A stretch of DNA of 64,000 nt from Alphaproteobacteria bacterium (GTDB taxonomy: Bacteria > Myxococcota_A > UBA796 > UBA2385): NCBI GenBank assembly GCA_020632755.1, contig JACKEY010000007.1:292438-356437 (forward strand), read 5' to 3'. The notes below the pieces were generated by a model. It saw only the letters and a program-made list of their open reading frames with translations, did not search any database and was not told where the DNA came from. The position numbers and the translations under genes were made by a program. Below are positions 1 to 6,347 of the stretch, one piece after another; the first letter of the stretch is position 1, and each line of letters opens with the position of its first letter.

Positions 1-3
1 CGG

Positions 4-510
4 TCAGTAGGCCGAGTCGAGGTTGACGCACTGCTCGACGCGGAAGCTACCGGCCAGGCTGCCCCCGGCGAAGCTCAGGTCCATCTCGCCGTGGACCCGG
101 TCCTTGCCGTCGATCTTGTCGATGGTCAGGGTGCCGGCGCGGGCATCGTCCAGGAACAGGTCGCCCTGATCGATGGTGAGCATCGCGCCCTGGACCGGCG
201 ACACGCCGCTCACCTCGTAGGGGCCGCCCTCGACGACATCGGCTTCCTGGAAGGCGATCTGCACCAGGCGGACGTCCGAGTCCCAGGGCGCCTCGTCGTC
301 GTTGTAGTTCTTGGCCACCCAGAACAGGTCCATGCACTCGATGTCGGACTCGCTGAACACCAGGAAGGGGCCTCCCCAGAAGCCGATCGTCGGCTCGAAG
401 GCCGCACCGTCCCAGGTGCCCTCCAGATCGCCCTGGTAGGGGCCGCAGCCCACGAGACCGGCGCCCAGCAGGGCGGAGGAGAGGAGGATGCGGGAGGCGA
501 GGCTGGGCAT
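4..510 (-). CDS. Small putative lipoprotein of unknown function
   Basis: 168 aa. The N-terminus is a lipoprotein signal: Arg at residue 7, a hydrophobic stretch and a lipobox ending LVGC, so the mature protein should be lipid-anchored at Cys22. The rest is rich in Gly, Asp and aromatic residues and looks beta-structured, with two further Cys late in the chain that could form a disulfide. I recognise no family. The ATG at 510 is chosen because a GGAG motif lies 6 nt upstream and the signal peptide starts there; the frame stays open further upstream but that part opposes the crotonase gene and has arginine-rich shadow composition. It is divergent from the crotonase gene, with an 81-nt gap that must hold both promoters. 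Confidence 0.7.
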   Translation of the reverse strand: MPSLASRILLSSALLGAGLVGCGPYQGDLEGTWDGAAFEPTIGFWGGPFLVFSESDIECMDLFWVAKNYNDDEAPWDSDVRLVQIAFQEADVVEGGPYEVSGVSPVQGAMLTIDQGDLFLDDARAGTLTIDKIDGKDRVHGEMDLSFAGGSLAGSFRVEQCVNLDSAY

Positions 511-591
511 GCGGGCTCCGAAGGGGAGGGCGAGGGGCCGGGAGGATAAGCGGGCCGGCAGCCGGCCACAACCACGCCCCCAGGAGGGTCC

Positions 592-1380
592 GTGTCCCCC
601 GACCCCGACCGCCCCTGGCGACCCGAGGAGCTCCCCCGCGGACGCGGCGAGGTCCGGCTCGAGCCCATGGACGGGGGCTGGGCGCTGGTCCTCGACAACC
701 CGGCGGCCCGCAACGCCCTGAGCCCCGGGATGATGGCCGACCTCGCGAGGCATGTGCGCACGCTGGCCGACGCCCCGGGGCGGTTCGTCTGCGTGCGGGG
801 CGGCGACGGCCGCGCCTTCTGCGCGGGAGGCGATCTGCGGGCGGTGCGGGCCCACCTGCTGGAGCCTGGGCAGTCGGCCGGCATGCAGGCGACGATGAGC
901 CGGGTCCTGGACGAGCTGGCGGCCCTGCCGATGGTCGTGGTCGCCGCCGTCGAAGGCGCGGCCCTGGGCGGAGGGGCCGAGCTGACCACGGCCTGCGACC
1001 TCGTCGTCTGCGATTCCGGGAGCACCATCGGCTTCGTGCACGCTCGGCTGGGCGTCAGCCCCGGGTGGGGCGGAGGGACCCGGCTGCTCGCCCGGGTCGG
1101 ACCAGTGCGTGCGCTGGAGCTGCTGGCCCTCGCCGAGGGGCTCGACGGTGCCCGCGCCCACGGCCTGGGCCTGGCGACCCACCTCGCTGCGCCGGGACAG
1201 GCGGGTGCGCTGGCGGCGTCACTCTGCGCACGCCTGGCCTCGCTCCCGGAGCCAGCGGTGCGTGCGGCGGTCGCGCTCGTGCGCAGCGGTGGCGCGACCG
1301 AGGCCGCCTCGTTCGTCGCCCTGTGGGGCGGACCCGCCCACCAGGCAGCGCTCCGGGCCACGCGCCAGGGACGGTCGTGA
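592..1380 (+). CDS. Crotonase-fold protein, probable ethylmalonyl-CoA/methylmalonyl-CoA decarboxylase (ECHDC1-like)
   Basis: 262 aa enoyl-CoA hydratase/isomerase superfamily protein. The oxyanion-hole motifs are present: FCAGGDLRAV near residue 80 and ALGGGAEL near residue 123. The second catalytic Glu of true crotonases (in a GQPE motif) is replaced: the segment reads GFVHARLGVSPGWGGGTRLL. That FVH...GWGG...TRL pattern and the C-terminal LWGGPAH match what I recall of animal ECHDC1, which decarboxylates ethylmalonyl-CoA, a side product of acyl-CoA carboxylases. A propionyl-CoA carboxylase beta subunit lies at 46.4 kb. The GTG start has a strong AGGAGG 5 nt upstream. The stop overlaps the next gene by 4 nt (GTGA), so the two are translationally coupled. 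The crotonase fold is near certain; the substrate is inferred. Confidence 0.85.
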   Translation: MSPDPDRPWRPEELPRGRGEVRLEPMDGGWALVLDNPAARNALSPGMMADLARHVRTLADAPGRFVCVRGGDGRAFCAGGDLRAVRAHLLEPGQSAGMQATMSRVLDELAALPMVVVAAVEGAALGGGAELTTACDLVVCDSGSTIGFVHARLGVSPGWGGGTRLLARVGPVRALELLALAEGLDGARAHGLGLATHLAAPGQAGALAASLCARLASLPEPAVRAAVALVRSGGATEAASFVALWGGPAHQAALRATRQGRS

Positions 1381-1904
1381 CCGGGCTCCTCCTCCTCCTG
1401 GCCCTGGGCTGCCCGGCCTGTCGCCAGGGCCCCGCCGCTCCCGACGCGCCAGAGCTCGGCCCCGGCGAAGCCGCGCCCCGCCCGGCGGGCCAGGTCGTCG
1501 GCGACGAATACCGGGACGGCCGCCTGCCGCTGCGGGTGCCGATCCCGGAAGGCTGGACCGCTCGTCCGGGCCTGGACCAGTCCACGCTCCGCGTGCAACT
1601 CACCGATGCCGTCACCAGCACGGTCGTCGAGATCTGGGCCTTTCCCGGGCTGGGGGGGCAGCCCCGCCCGCGAGGGGACTGCACCTGGGAATTCGTCGAT
1701 CGGGCGGGCTACCGCACGCCCGGCGTCGTCGGCGCGGTCACCACCGCGACCTGCACGCCGCACGACCCCGACGGGCCGCGGATCTTCGGGTGGATCCTGC
1801 CGGGCGACGAGATCGACTACCAGGCCGAGATCCACGTCCCGGTGGGCCAGCTGCTCGAAGGGCGGCGCCGCGGCGAGGGGCTCGTCCGCGGCGCGCGCTG
1901 GTAG
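1377..1904 (+). CDS. Putative small lipoprotein/exported protein
   Basis: 175 aa. It begins with a very short hydrophobic leader (a run of Leu then ALGC at residues 9-12) that looks like a lipoprotein signal, although it lacks N-terminal Lys or Arg and the lipobox is not ideal; a second Cys at 15 is an alternative. The mature part has a Pro/Ala-rich spacer followed by a domain of about 130 aa containing a PIPEGW motif of the kind seen in exported beta-sandwich proteins. The start is the GTG inside the GTGA overlap with the crotonase stop. An upstream extension exists in frame but is arginine-rich antisense-like sequence. Function unknown. Confidence 0.6.
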   Translation: MTGLLLLLALGCPACRQGPAAPDAPELGPGEAAPRPAGQVVGDEYRDGRLPLRVPIPEGWTARPGLDQSTLRVQLTDAVTSTVVEIWAFPGLGGQPRPRGDCTWEFVDRAGYRTPGVVGAVTTATCTPHDPDGPRIFGWILPGDEIDYQAEIHVPVGQLLEGRRRGEGLVRGARW

Positions 1905-1917
1905 GCAGGCTCAGCGC
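1895..1917. terminator. Hairpin between convergent genes
   Basis: Inverted repeat GCGCTG (1895-1900) / CAGCGC (1912-1917) with an 11-nt loop. The TAG of the plus-strand lipoprotein gene lies in the loop and the minus-strand TGA overlaps the loop/right-arm boundary. Only 6 nt separate the two genes. No T-run follows, as is usual at this GC content. Confidence 0.35.
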
Positions 1918-3647
1918 CCGCGGCGCCGCAGGCCGATCAGGGCCAGCGGGATGCCGAGCACCAGCCAGCCGGAACCCGGCGCCCGCGAGCCGCTGGCGCA
2001 GCCCATGTCGCAGCCGCCGCCGGTGCCGCAGGCCGCCGCGTCCCCGCCGTAGGGCACGGCGCCCAGTCCGGCGTAGCCGCCGAGCCAGTCGCCGCCCGGG
2101 CCGGTCGGCGCGAACTCCAGCGTGGTCAGGCCGATGCCCTCGAAGGCGGGCAGGGCGAAGGCCAGGTCGCCGGCCAGGCCGCCGATGATCGGCTCGATCA
2201 GGCTGCCGACGCCGCCGCTGAAGCTGGCTTCGATGTCGGCGTCCTTGCCGGGGGCGAACTCGTTGTCCGTCACCGTGGGCACCAGGTCTTCGCCGGCCAG
2301 CGCCAGCTCGATCGCCAGATCGCCAGTCGTGCCGTCGAGGGCCAGGTTGATGCCGGCCTCGGCGTCCAGATCGACGCCCACCACCAGCGCCATGCGGTGG
2401 TCGAGCTCGCCGTAGACCTCGAGGCCCAGGTCGTCGACCACGATGCCGATGTCGCTCTCGCTGTCGAAAGCCAGCAGCGGGGGGTTCTTGGGCCGCGTGA
2501 CGATGCTGATCGGCTTGCTCTCGGGGAACAGGTCGTCGAAGGCGTCGCCCGCCAGCAGCCCGAGCAGGGTCGTGTCGAGGGGGATCGGCAGCGTGTCGTC
2601 GCCGGGCTGCAGCGTGTAGCAGAGCAGGCCGCCGCGCCAGAGCGCGTAGAGGGCCTGGTTGCCGAAGTCGTCGCTGATCAGCGCCGAGGCGGCGTAGCCG
2701 GGCGTCACGCCGGTCGGCACGCTGCCGATGGCCGGCAAGGCGCCGTCGGTGCCGTAGCTGCTGCCGGTGTCGTAGGCGGCGATGCAGGGCGCGGGCTCGG
2801 CCACGTCCATGTAGCCGTCCATCAGGATGCGCACGCCGGCGGGCTCGATCTGCACGTCGCCGGGTACGATCCCGTAGCTGGCCTGCACGCCGGCCAGGTC
2901 GATGGTGTCTTCGAGCACCAGGGTGTTGAAGGCGTCTTCGATCAACACCTCGATCTGCGGGCCGAAGTCGGCCACCGCGCCCTCGAGCTCGCCGCCCACC
3001 AGCCCCAGCACGATGTCGAACAGGGACAGCCCGAAGAAGTTCAGGATGTCCTCGACCGTGCCGATCCAGCAGTTCTCCAGGTGGATCTTGCCGCTGGTCA
3101 GGTCGCTGTAGTCCAGGTTGATGGTGCCGATCTGGGCGTCGAGCAGGCCCGTGCGCTCGTCGACGGCCAGGGCCAGGGTCGTGTTGATGTTGGCGGTGAA
3201 GGGGTCGACCCACACGTCGCAGGTGTCGCCGATGCACTCGAGCTCGGTGTAGAGCTGCATCGGGACGGAGGCGTCGTTGACCTCGATGCGCAGGTCGGCG
3301 TCGAGGGTCAGGTAGCCGCTGTTCGGCACCAGCGCGGCGTCGGCGATGCTCAGCGTGACCCAGCCGTCGTAGACCGAGTAGGCGTAGCCGCCGAGCCAGC
3401 ACTGGCCGAGGGCGCCCTCGTATTCGTCGGCGAGCTCGGGGACCTCGATGCCGCTGGGCAGCAGCGAGGGCACGAGTGCCAGGATGGCGTCGAAGCCCGC
3501 CTGGGTGACGTCGATGCCGACGGCGTTGTCGATGGTCTGCCCCGCCGGGTGGTCCTGCGCGGCCGCCGGCAGCGAGGCGCCGAGCAGGGCGCCGGCCCCG
3601 AGGAGTGCGAAGAGGGCGGACTTGGGGCTGCGCGTGGACTCGGACAC
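1911..3647 (-). CDS. Large exported protein with MYXO-CTERM-like C-terminal sorting signal
   Basis: 578 aa. A Sec signal peptide (about residues 1-28, cleavage after PAAAQ/AQ) is followed by about 510 aa of acidic, Val/Leu/Gly-rich, probably beta-rich sequence with several Cys and repeated extended strands; I do not recognise the fold. The C-terminus is diagnostic in style: a Cys-containing segment (GGGCDMGCASGS), a hydrophobic stretch (WLVLGIPLALIGL) and a final RRRGR. This is the three-part layout of MYXO-CTERM tails, thought to be processed by a myxosortase for surface display. The GTG start at 3647 has GAGAGG just upstream and places the signal peptide exactly at the N-terminus. No sorting protease is seen in the window. 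Confidence 0.75.
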   Translation of the reverse strand: MSESTRSPKSALFALLGAGALLGASLPAAAQDHPAGQTIDNAVGIDVTQAGFDAILALVPSLLPSGIEVPELADEYEGALGQCWLGGYAYSVYDGWVTLSIADAALVPNSGYLTLDADLRIEVNDASVPMQLYTELECIGDTCDVWVDPFTANINTTLALAVDERTGLLDAQIGTINLDYSDLTSGKIHLENCWIGTVEDILNFFGLSLFDIVLGLVGGELEGAVADFGPQIEVLIEDAFNTLVLEDTIDLAGVQASYGIVPGDVQIEPAGVRILMDGYMDVAEPAPCIAAYDTGSSYGTDGALPAIGSVPTGVTPGYAASALISDDFGNQALYALWRGGLLCYTLQPGDDTLPIPLDTTLLGLLAGDAFDDLFPESKPISIVTRPKNPPLLAFDSESDIGIVVDDLGLEVYGELDHRMALVVGVDLDAEAGINLALDGTTGDLAIELALAGEDLVPTVTDNEFAPGKDADIEASFSGGVGSLIEPIIGGLAGDLAFALPAFEGIGLTTLEFAPTGPGGDWLGGYAGLGAVPYGGDAAACGTGGGCDMGCASGSRAPGSGWLVLGIPLALIGLRRRGR

Positions 3648-3745
3648 GAGAGCCTCTCGGGGCGAGGGGAGGGCGCGGGTCGGGACGCCGGGTTGGCGCA
3701 GGAGACCCTGGACCCGCGCATGGTACCCAAGGCCAGGCCCGGGCG

Positions 3746-4366
3746 CTACGCGCACGCGTCGGCGAGGAGCGCGTGGGCTTGCGCGGGGGCGGTCAGGTCG
3801 GCCACGTCGAGGTACCGGGCGCCGGCCGCGGCCGCCATCGCACCGTCGGTGTCGGGTCGGTCTCCCACGTGCAGCAGCGCCGTCGTCGGCACGCCGAGCT
3901 GCGCGGCGGCGGCGAGCAGGGCGTCGGGGAGGGGCTTGAGGGCGCCGAGGCGGCGGCAGTCGATGACCGCCGCCCAGCCGTGCAGGTCCATGGCGGCGAG
4001 CTTGTCGAGGGAGGGGTGGTCGCTCACGACCGCTCGGGGCAGGCGGCGCGCGTCGCAGGCCTCGATCAAGGCCTGGATCGCGGGTGGAGGCCGGGCGTCG
4101 GAGAACAGGCGCGGCCAGCGCCCGTCGAGCTCGTCGCGCAGCGCGGTCCGCACGGCGTCGGGGCGCACGCCGGTCTCGGCGACCACCCAGGCGACCAGGG
4201 CCTCGTCCAGCTCGGCCGCCCGGACCCCGCGCAGGGCCTCGACGGCGCGCGGCAGCGCCGGCAGGGCGCGGGGGTGGCGCAGCAGGCCCTTCCACAGCCG
4301 GGCCTTGCGCCGCTGCACCTCGGCCAGGGTGCCGTCGAGGTCGAAGGTCAGGGCGAGCACGGGCAC
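3746..4366 (-). CDS. HAD-superfamily hydrolase
   Basis: 206 aa, a typical length for a phosphoglycolate phosphatase-like HAD enzyme. Motif I is FDLDGTL at residues 8-14 with the nucleophile Asp; motif II is the Ser of VVSDHP; motif III is the Lys of GALKPLPD; motif IV is HVGDRPDTDG with the metal-binding Asp. An all-helical cap of about 80 aa sits between motifs I and II (C1 cap). I chose the GTG at 4366, which has AAGGA 8-9 nt upstream and puts motif I at the usual distance from the N-terminus; an earlier GTG at 4441 would add 25 residues lacking family likeness and overlap the promoter-like sequence for tRNA-Phe. Substrate not predictable. Confidence 0.85.
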   Translation of the reverse strand: MPVLALTFDLDGTLAEVQRRKARLWKGLLRHPRALPALPRAVEALRGVRAAELDEALVAWVVAETGVRPDAVRTALRDELDGRWPRLFSDARPPPAIQALIEACDARRLPRAVVSDHPSLDKLAAMDLHGWAAVIDCRRLGALKPLPDALLAAAAQLGVPTTALLHVGDRPDTDGAMAAAAGARYLDVADLTAPAQAHALLADACA

Positions 4367-4389
4367 GTCGCGGATCCTTCGACTCGACG

Positions 4390-4418
4390 TTGACAGGTCT
4401 GGAGGCAGGGCATTATGT
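4390..4418 (+). promoter_or_regulatory. Candidate sigma70 promoter for tRNA-Phe
   Basis: A perfect -35 hexamer TTGACA (4390-4395) is followed by a weaker -10 region around 4411-4418 (CATTATGT; the best hexamer alignment depends on allowing 15-18 nt spacing). It lies about 85 nt before the mature tRNA 5' end and points toward it. TTGACA is striking in such GC-rich DNA. Confidence 0.5.
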
Positions 4419-4502
4419 GTCGGGGGTTCGCGGAGGGACACCTCTTCGAGCCCTCGGCACGCTCCACCCCGCGGACCGAGACGATCGTTGAAGACGAGAC
4501 AT

Positions 4503-4578
4503 GGCCAGGTAGCTCAGTCGGTAGAGCAGGGGATTGAAAATCCCCGTGTCGGCGGTTCGATTCCGTCCCTGGCCACCA
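4503..4578 (+). tRNA. tRNA-Phe (anticodon GAA)
   Basis: 76 nt cloverleaf. The acceptor stem GGCCAGG pairs with CCTGGCC; the D-loop contains AGCTCAGTCGGTAGAGC; the anticodon stem GGGGA/TCCCC flanks loop TTGAAAA with anticodon GAA at 4536-4538; the T-arm contains GGTTCGATTCC. The discriminator base is A and the 3' CCA is encoded (4576-4578). The 3' end overlaps the apparent 5' end of the next coding frame. Confidence 0.97.
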
Positions 4579-4904
4579 CCTCGCCCTTCGCCGCGGCGCT
4601 CCTGCTCCTCCCGCTCCTCACCGGTTGCGGGAACGACGCCTGCGAGACCCTGTGCGACTCCACCGGCGCCCGCCTGGGGGAGTGCCTGTCCGAGTGGCCC
4701 GCCACCTGGGAGGACCTCGACGCGGACAGTCGCGCGGCCTTCGTGCGTGCCTGCAAGGTGGACTGGGGCGACGAGCGCGCCGGTCTGGAGCCTCGCGAGC
4801 TCGAAGACGTGCTCGAACAGTGCGACGAGGCCAGCGCTGCGCTGACGGCGATGCGCCGGGCCGGCACCACCTGCGACGAGCTGCGCGCGCTCTACCTGGA
4901 ATAG
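4569..4904 (+). CDS. Small Cys-rich lipoprotein with no canonical start codon, overlapping tRNA-Phe
   Basis: About 111 aa. The frame encodes a hydrophobic leader (AAALLLLPLLTGC) with a good lipobox, then an acidic domain with CETLC and further Cys. This looks like a genuine secreted lipoprotein, and codon-position composition fits coding. Going upstream in this frame there is no ATG, GTG or TTG: it runs straight into the tRNA. The nearest possible initiators are CTG at 4569 and ATT at 4560, both inside the tRNA acceptor/T-arm. I annotate from CTG as the minimal model. Options are a rare start codon, a 5'-truncated gene left by an insertion or deletion at the tRNA end, or a sequence error. Function unknown. 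Confidence 0.5.
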   Translation: MATTSPFAAALLLLPLLTGCGNDACETLCDSTGARLGECLSEWPATWEDLDADSRAAFVRACKVDWGDERAGLEPRELEDVLEQCDEASAALTAMRRAGTTCDELRALYLE

Positions 4905-4922
4905 GCAGCGCGCTTCGGCCTA
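4902..4922. terminator. Hairpin formed by two opposing stop codons
   Basis: TAGGC (4902-4906) pairs with GCCTA (4918-4922), loop 11 nt. The left arm begins with the TAG of the plus-strand lipoprotein gene and the right arm ends with the complement of the TAG of the minus-strand regulator gene. Short stem, so modest confidence as a terminator. Confidence 0.3.
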
Positions 4923-6347
4923 CTCGTAGACCACGTCCTTGATGGCGATGTCGAGCTTGCTGATCCGGTAGTTCAGGTTGCTGCGACTGATGCCCAGCCG
5001 CCGCGCCGCCCGTGCCTGCACACCCTTCTCGATCTTGAGCGCCTCGACGATGAACCGCCGCTCGGCGTCGGCCAGGGCGTCGGGCAGGTTCGTCCCCGGC
5101 GGCAGCAGGCCGTCGTCGATCTCCTCGTCCCCGTCGAGCTGGGGCAGCTGCACGCGGGTCAGCTCCTCGCCGCGGCAGAGCAGCACCGCGCGCTCGATGA
5201 CGTGCTCGAGCTCGCGCACGTTGCCGGGCCACGGGTGGGCCGCCAGCTGGTCCAGCACCTCGGCGCTGGCCCGGGCCACGGGGCGCTTGTAGCGCTCGGC
5301 GAAGCGCGCGATGAAGAAGTCGACCAGCAGCGGGATGTCCTCGCGACGGCCGGCGAGGGGCGGGACCGGGATGTGGAAGACGTTGAGCCGGTAGTACAGG
5401 TCCTCGCGGAAGGCGCCGGCCTTGACCTCGGCGCGCAGGTCGCGGTTGGTGGCGGCGACGACCCGCACGTCGACCCGCCGGGTCTTCGTGCTGCCGAGCC
5501 GCTGGATCTCGCCGTTCTGGAGCACGCGCAGCAGCTTGACCTGGGTCGACAGCGGGATCTCGCCGATCTCGTCGAGCAGGATGGTGCCGCCCTCGGCCTG
5601 CTCGAACCGCCCCAGGTGCTGGCGCACCGCGCCGGTGAACGCGCCCTTCTCGTGGCCGAACAGCTCGCTCTCCAGCAGCCCCTCCGGCAGCGCGGCGCAG
5701 TTGACCTTCACGAAGGGGGCGTTCTTGCGCGGGCTGTTGTGGTGGATGGCGTGGGCGAGGAGCTCCTTGCCGGTGCCGGTCGGGCCCGTGATGAGCACCA
5801 GCGCGTCGCTCTCCGCGACGGCGGCGACCAGCTCGTAGACGTCCTGCATGGCGGGGGCCACGCCGACCAGGTTCTCGAAGCCATAGCGGTCCCGGACCTC
5901 GGCGCGGAGCTGGACGACCTCGGCCCGCAGGGCCTTCTCGGCCAGGGCCTTGTCCAGGATGATCAGCAGCTCCTCTTTCTCGACGGGCTTGATCACGTAG
6001 TCGTCGGCGCCCGCCTTCATGGCCGTCACCGCGTCGCCCACGCTGCCGTGGCCGGTCATCATGATCACGCGGGTCTCGGGCCAGCGCTCGCGCACGATGG
6101 ACAGCAGCTGCATGCCCGGCAGGTTCGGCATCATGACGTCGCTGAGCACGATGTCGACGGGGTGCACCCGCAGCATCTCGACCGCTTCTTCGCCGTCGGT
6201 GGCCAGCCCGACCTCCCAGCCGGCCTTCTTCAGGTTCACGCGCAGCGCGACGCGGACGGCCTTGTCGTCGTCGACGACCAGGATCCGGCCCTTGCGGGGC
6301 ACGTCGTCCCGGTCGGGTGCCGCGTCGCGGTCGGGGGCGTCGGTCAT
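4920..6347 (-). CDS. Sigma54-dependent response regulator, NtrC family
   Basis: 475 aa. Receiver domain at about residues 21-140 with acidic pocket VVDDD and phospho-acceptor Asp70 (VLSDVMMP), and the conserved Lys in VIKPVE. AAA+ domain at about 165-400 with Walker A GPTGTGKE, the intact GAFTGA loop that contacts sigma54, Walker B ILLDEIGE and the WPGNVREL sensor. A FIS-type helix-turn-helix closes the protein (ARRLGISRSNLNYRI). It should activate sigma54 promoters when phosphorylated; the partner kinase is not in the window. The ATG overlaps the TGA of the upstream sppA gene by one base (TGATG), so both are expressed together. Confidence 0.93.
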   Translation of the reverse strand: MTDAPDRDAAPDRDDVPRKGRILVVDDDKAVRVALRVNLKKAGWEVGLATDGEEAVEMLRVHPVDIVLSDVMMPNLPGMQLLSIVRERWPETRVIMMTGHGSVGDAVTAMKAGADDYVIKPVEKEELLIILDKALAEKALRAEVVQLRAEVRDRYGFENLVGVAPAMQDVYELVAAVAESDALVLITGPTGTGKELLAHAIHHNSPRKNAPFVKVNCAALPEGLLESELFGHEKGAFTGAVRQHLGRFEQAEGGTILLDEIGEIPLSTQVKLLRVLQNGEIQRLGSTKTRRVDVRVVAATNRDLRAEVKAGAFREDLYYRLNVFHIPVPPLAGRREDIPLLVDFFIARFAERYKRPVARASAEVLDQLAAHPWPGNVRELEHVIERAVLLCRGEELTRVQLPQLDGDEEIDDGLLPPGTNLPDALADAERRFIVEALKIEKGVQARAARRLGISRSNLNYRISKLDIAIKDVVYE

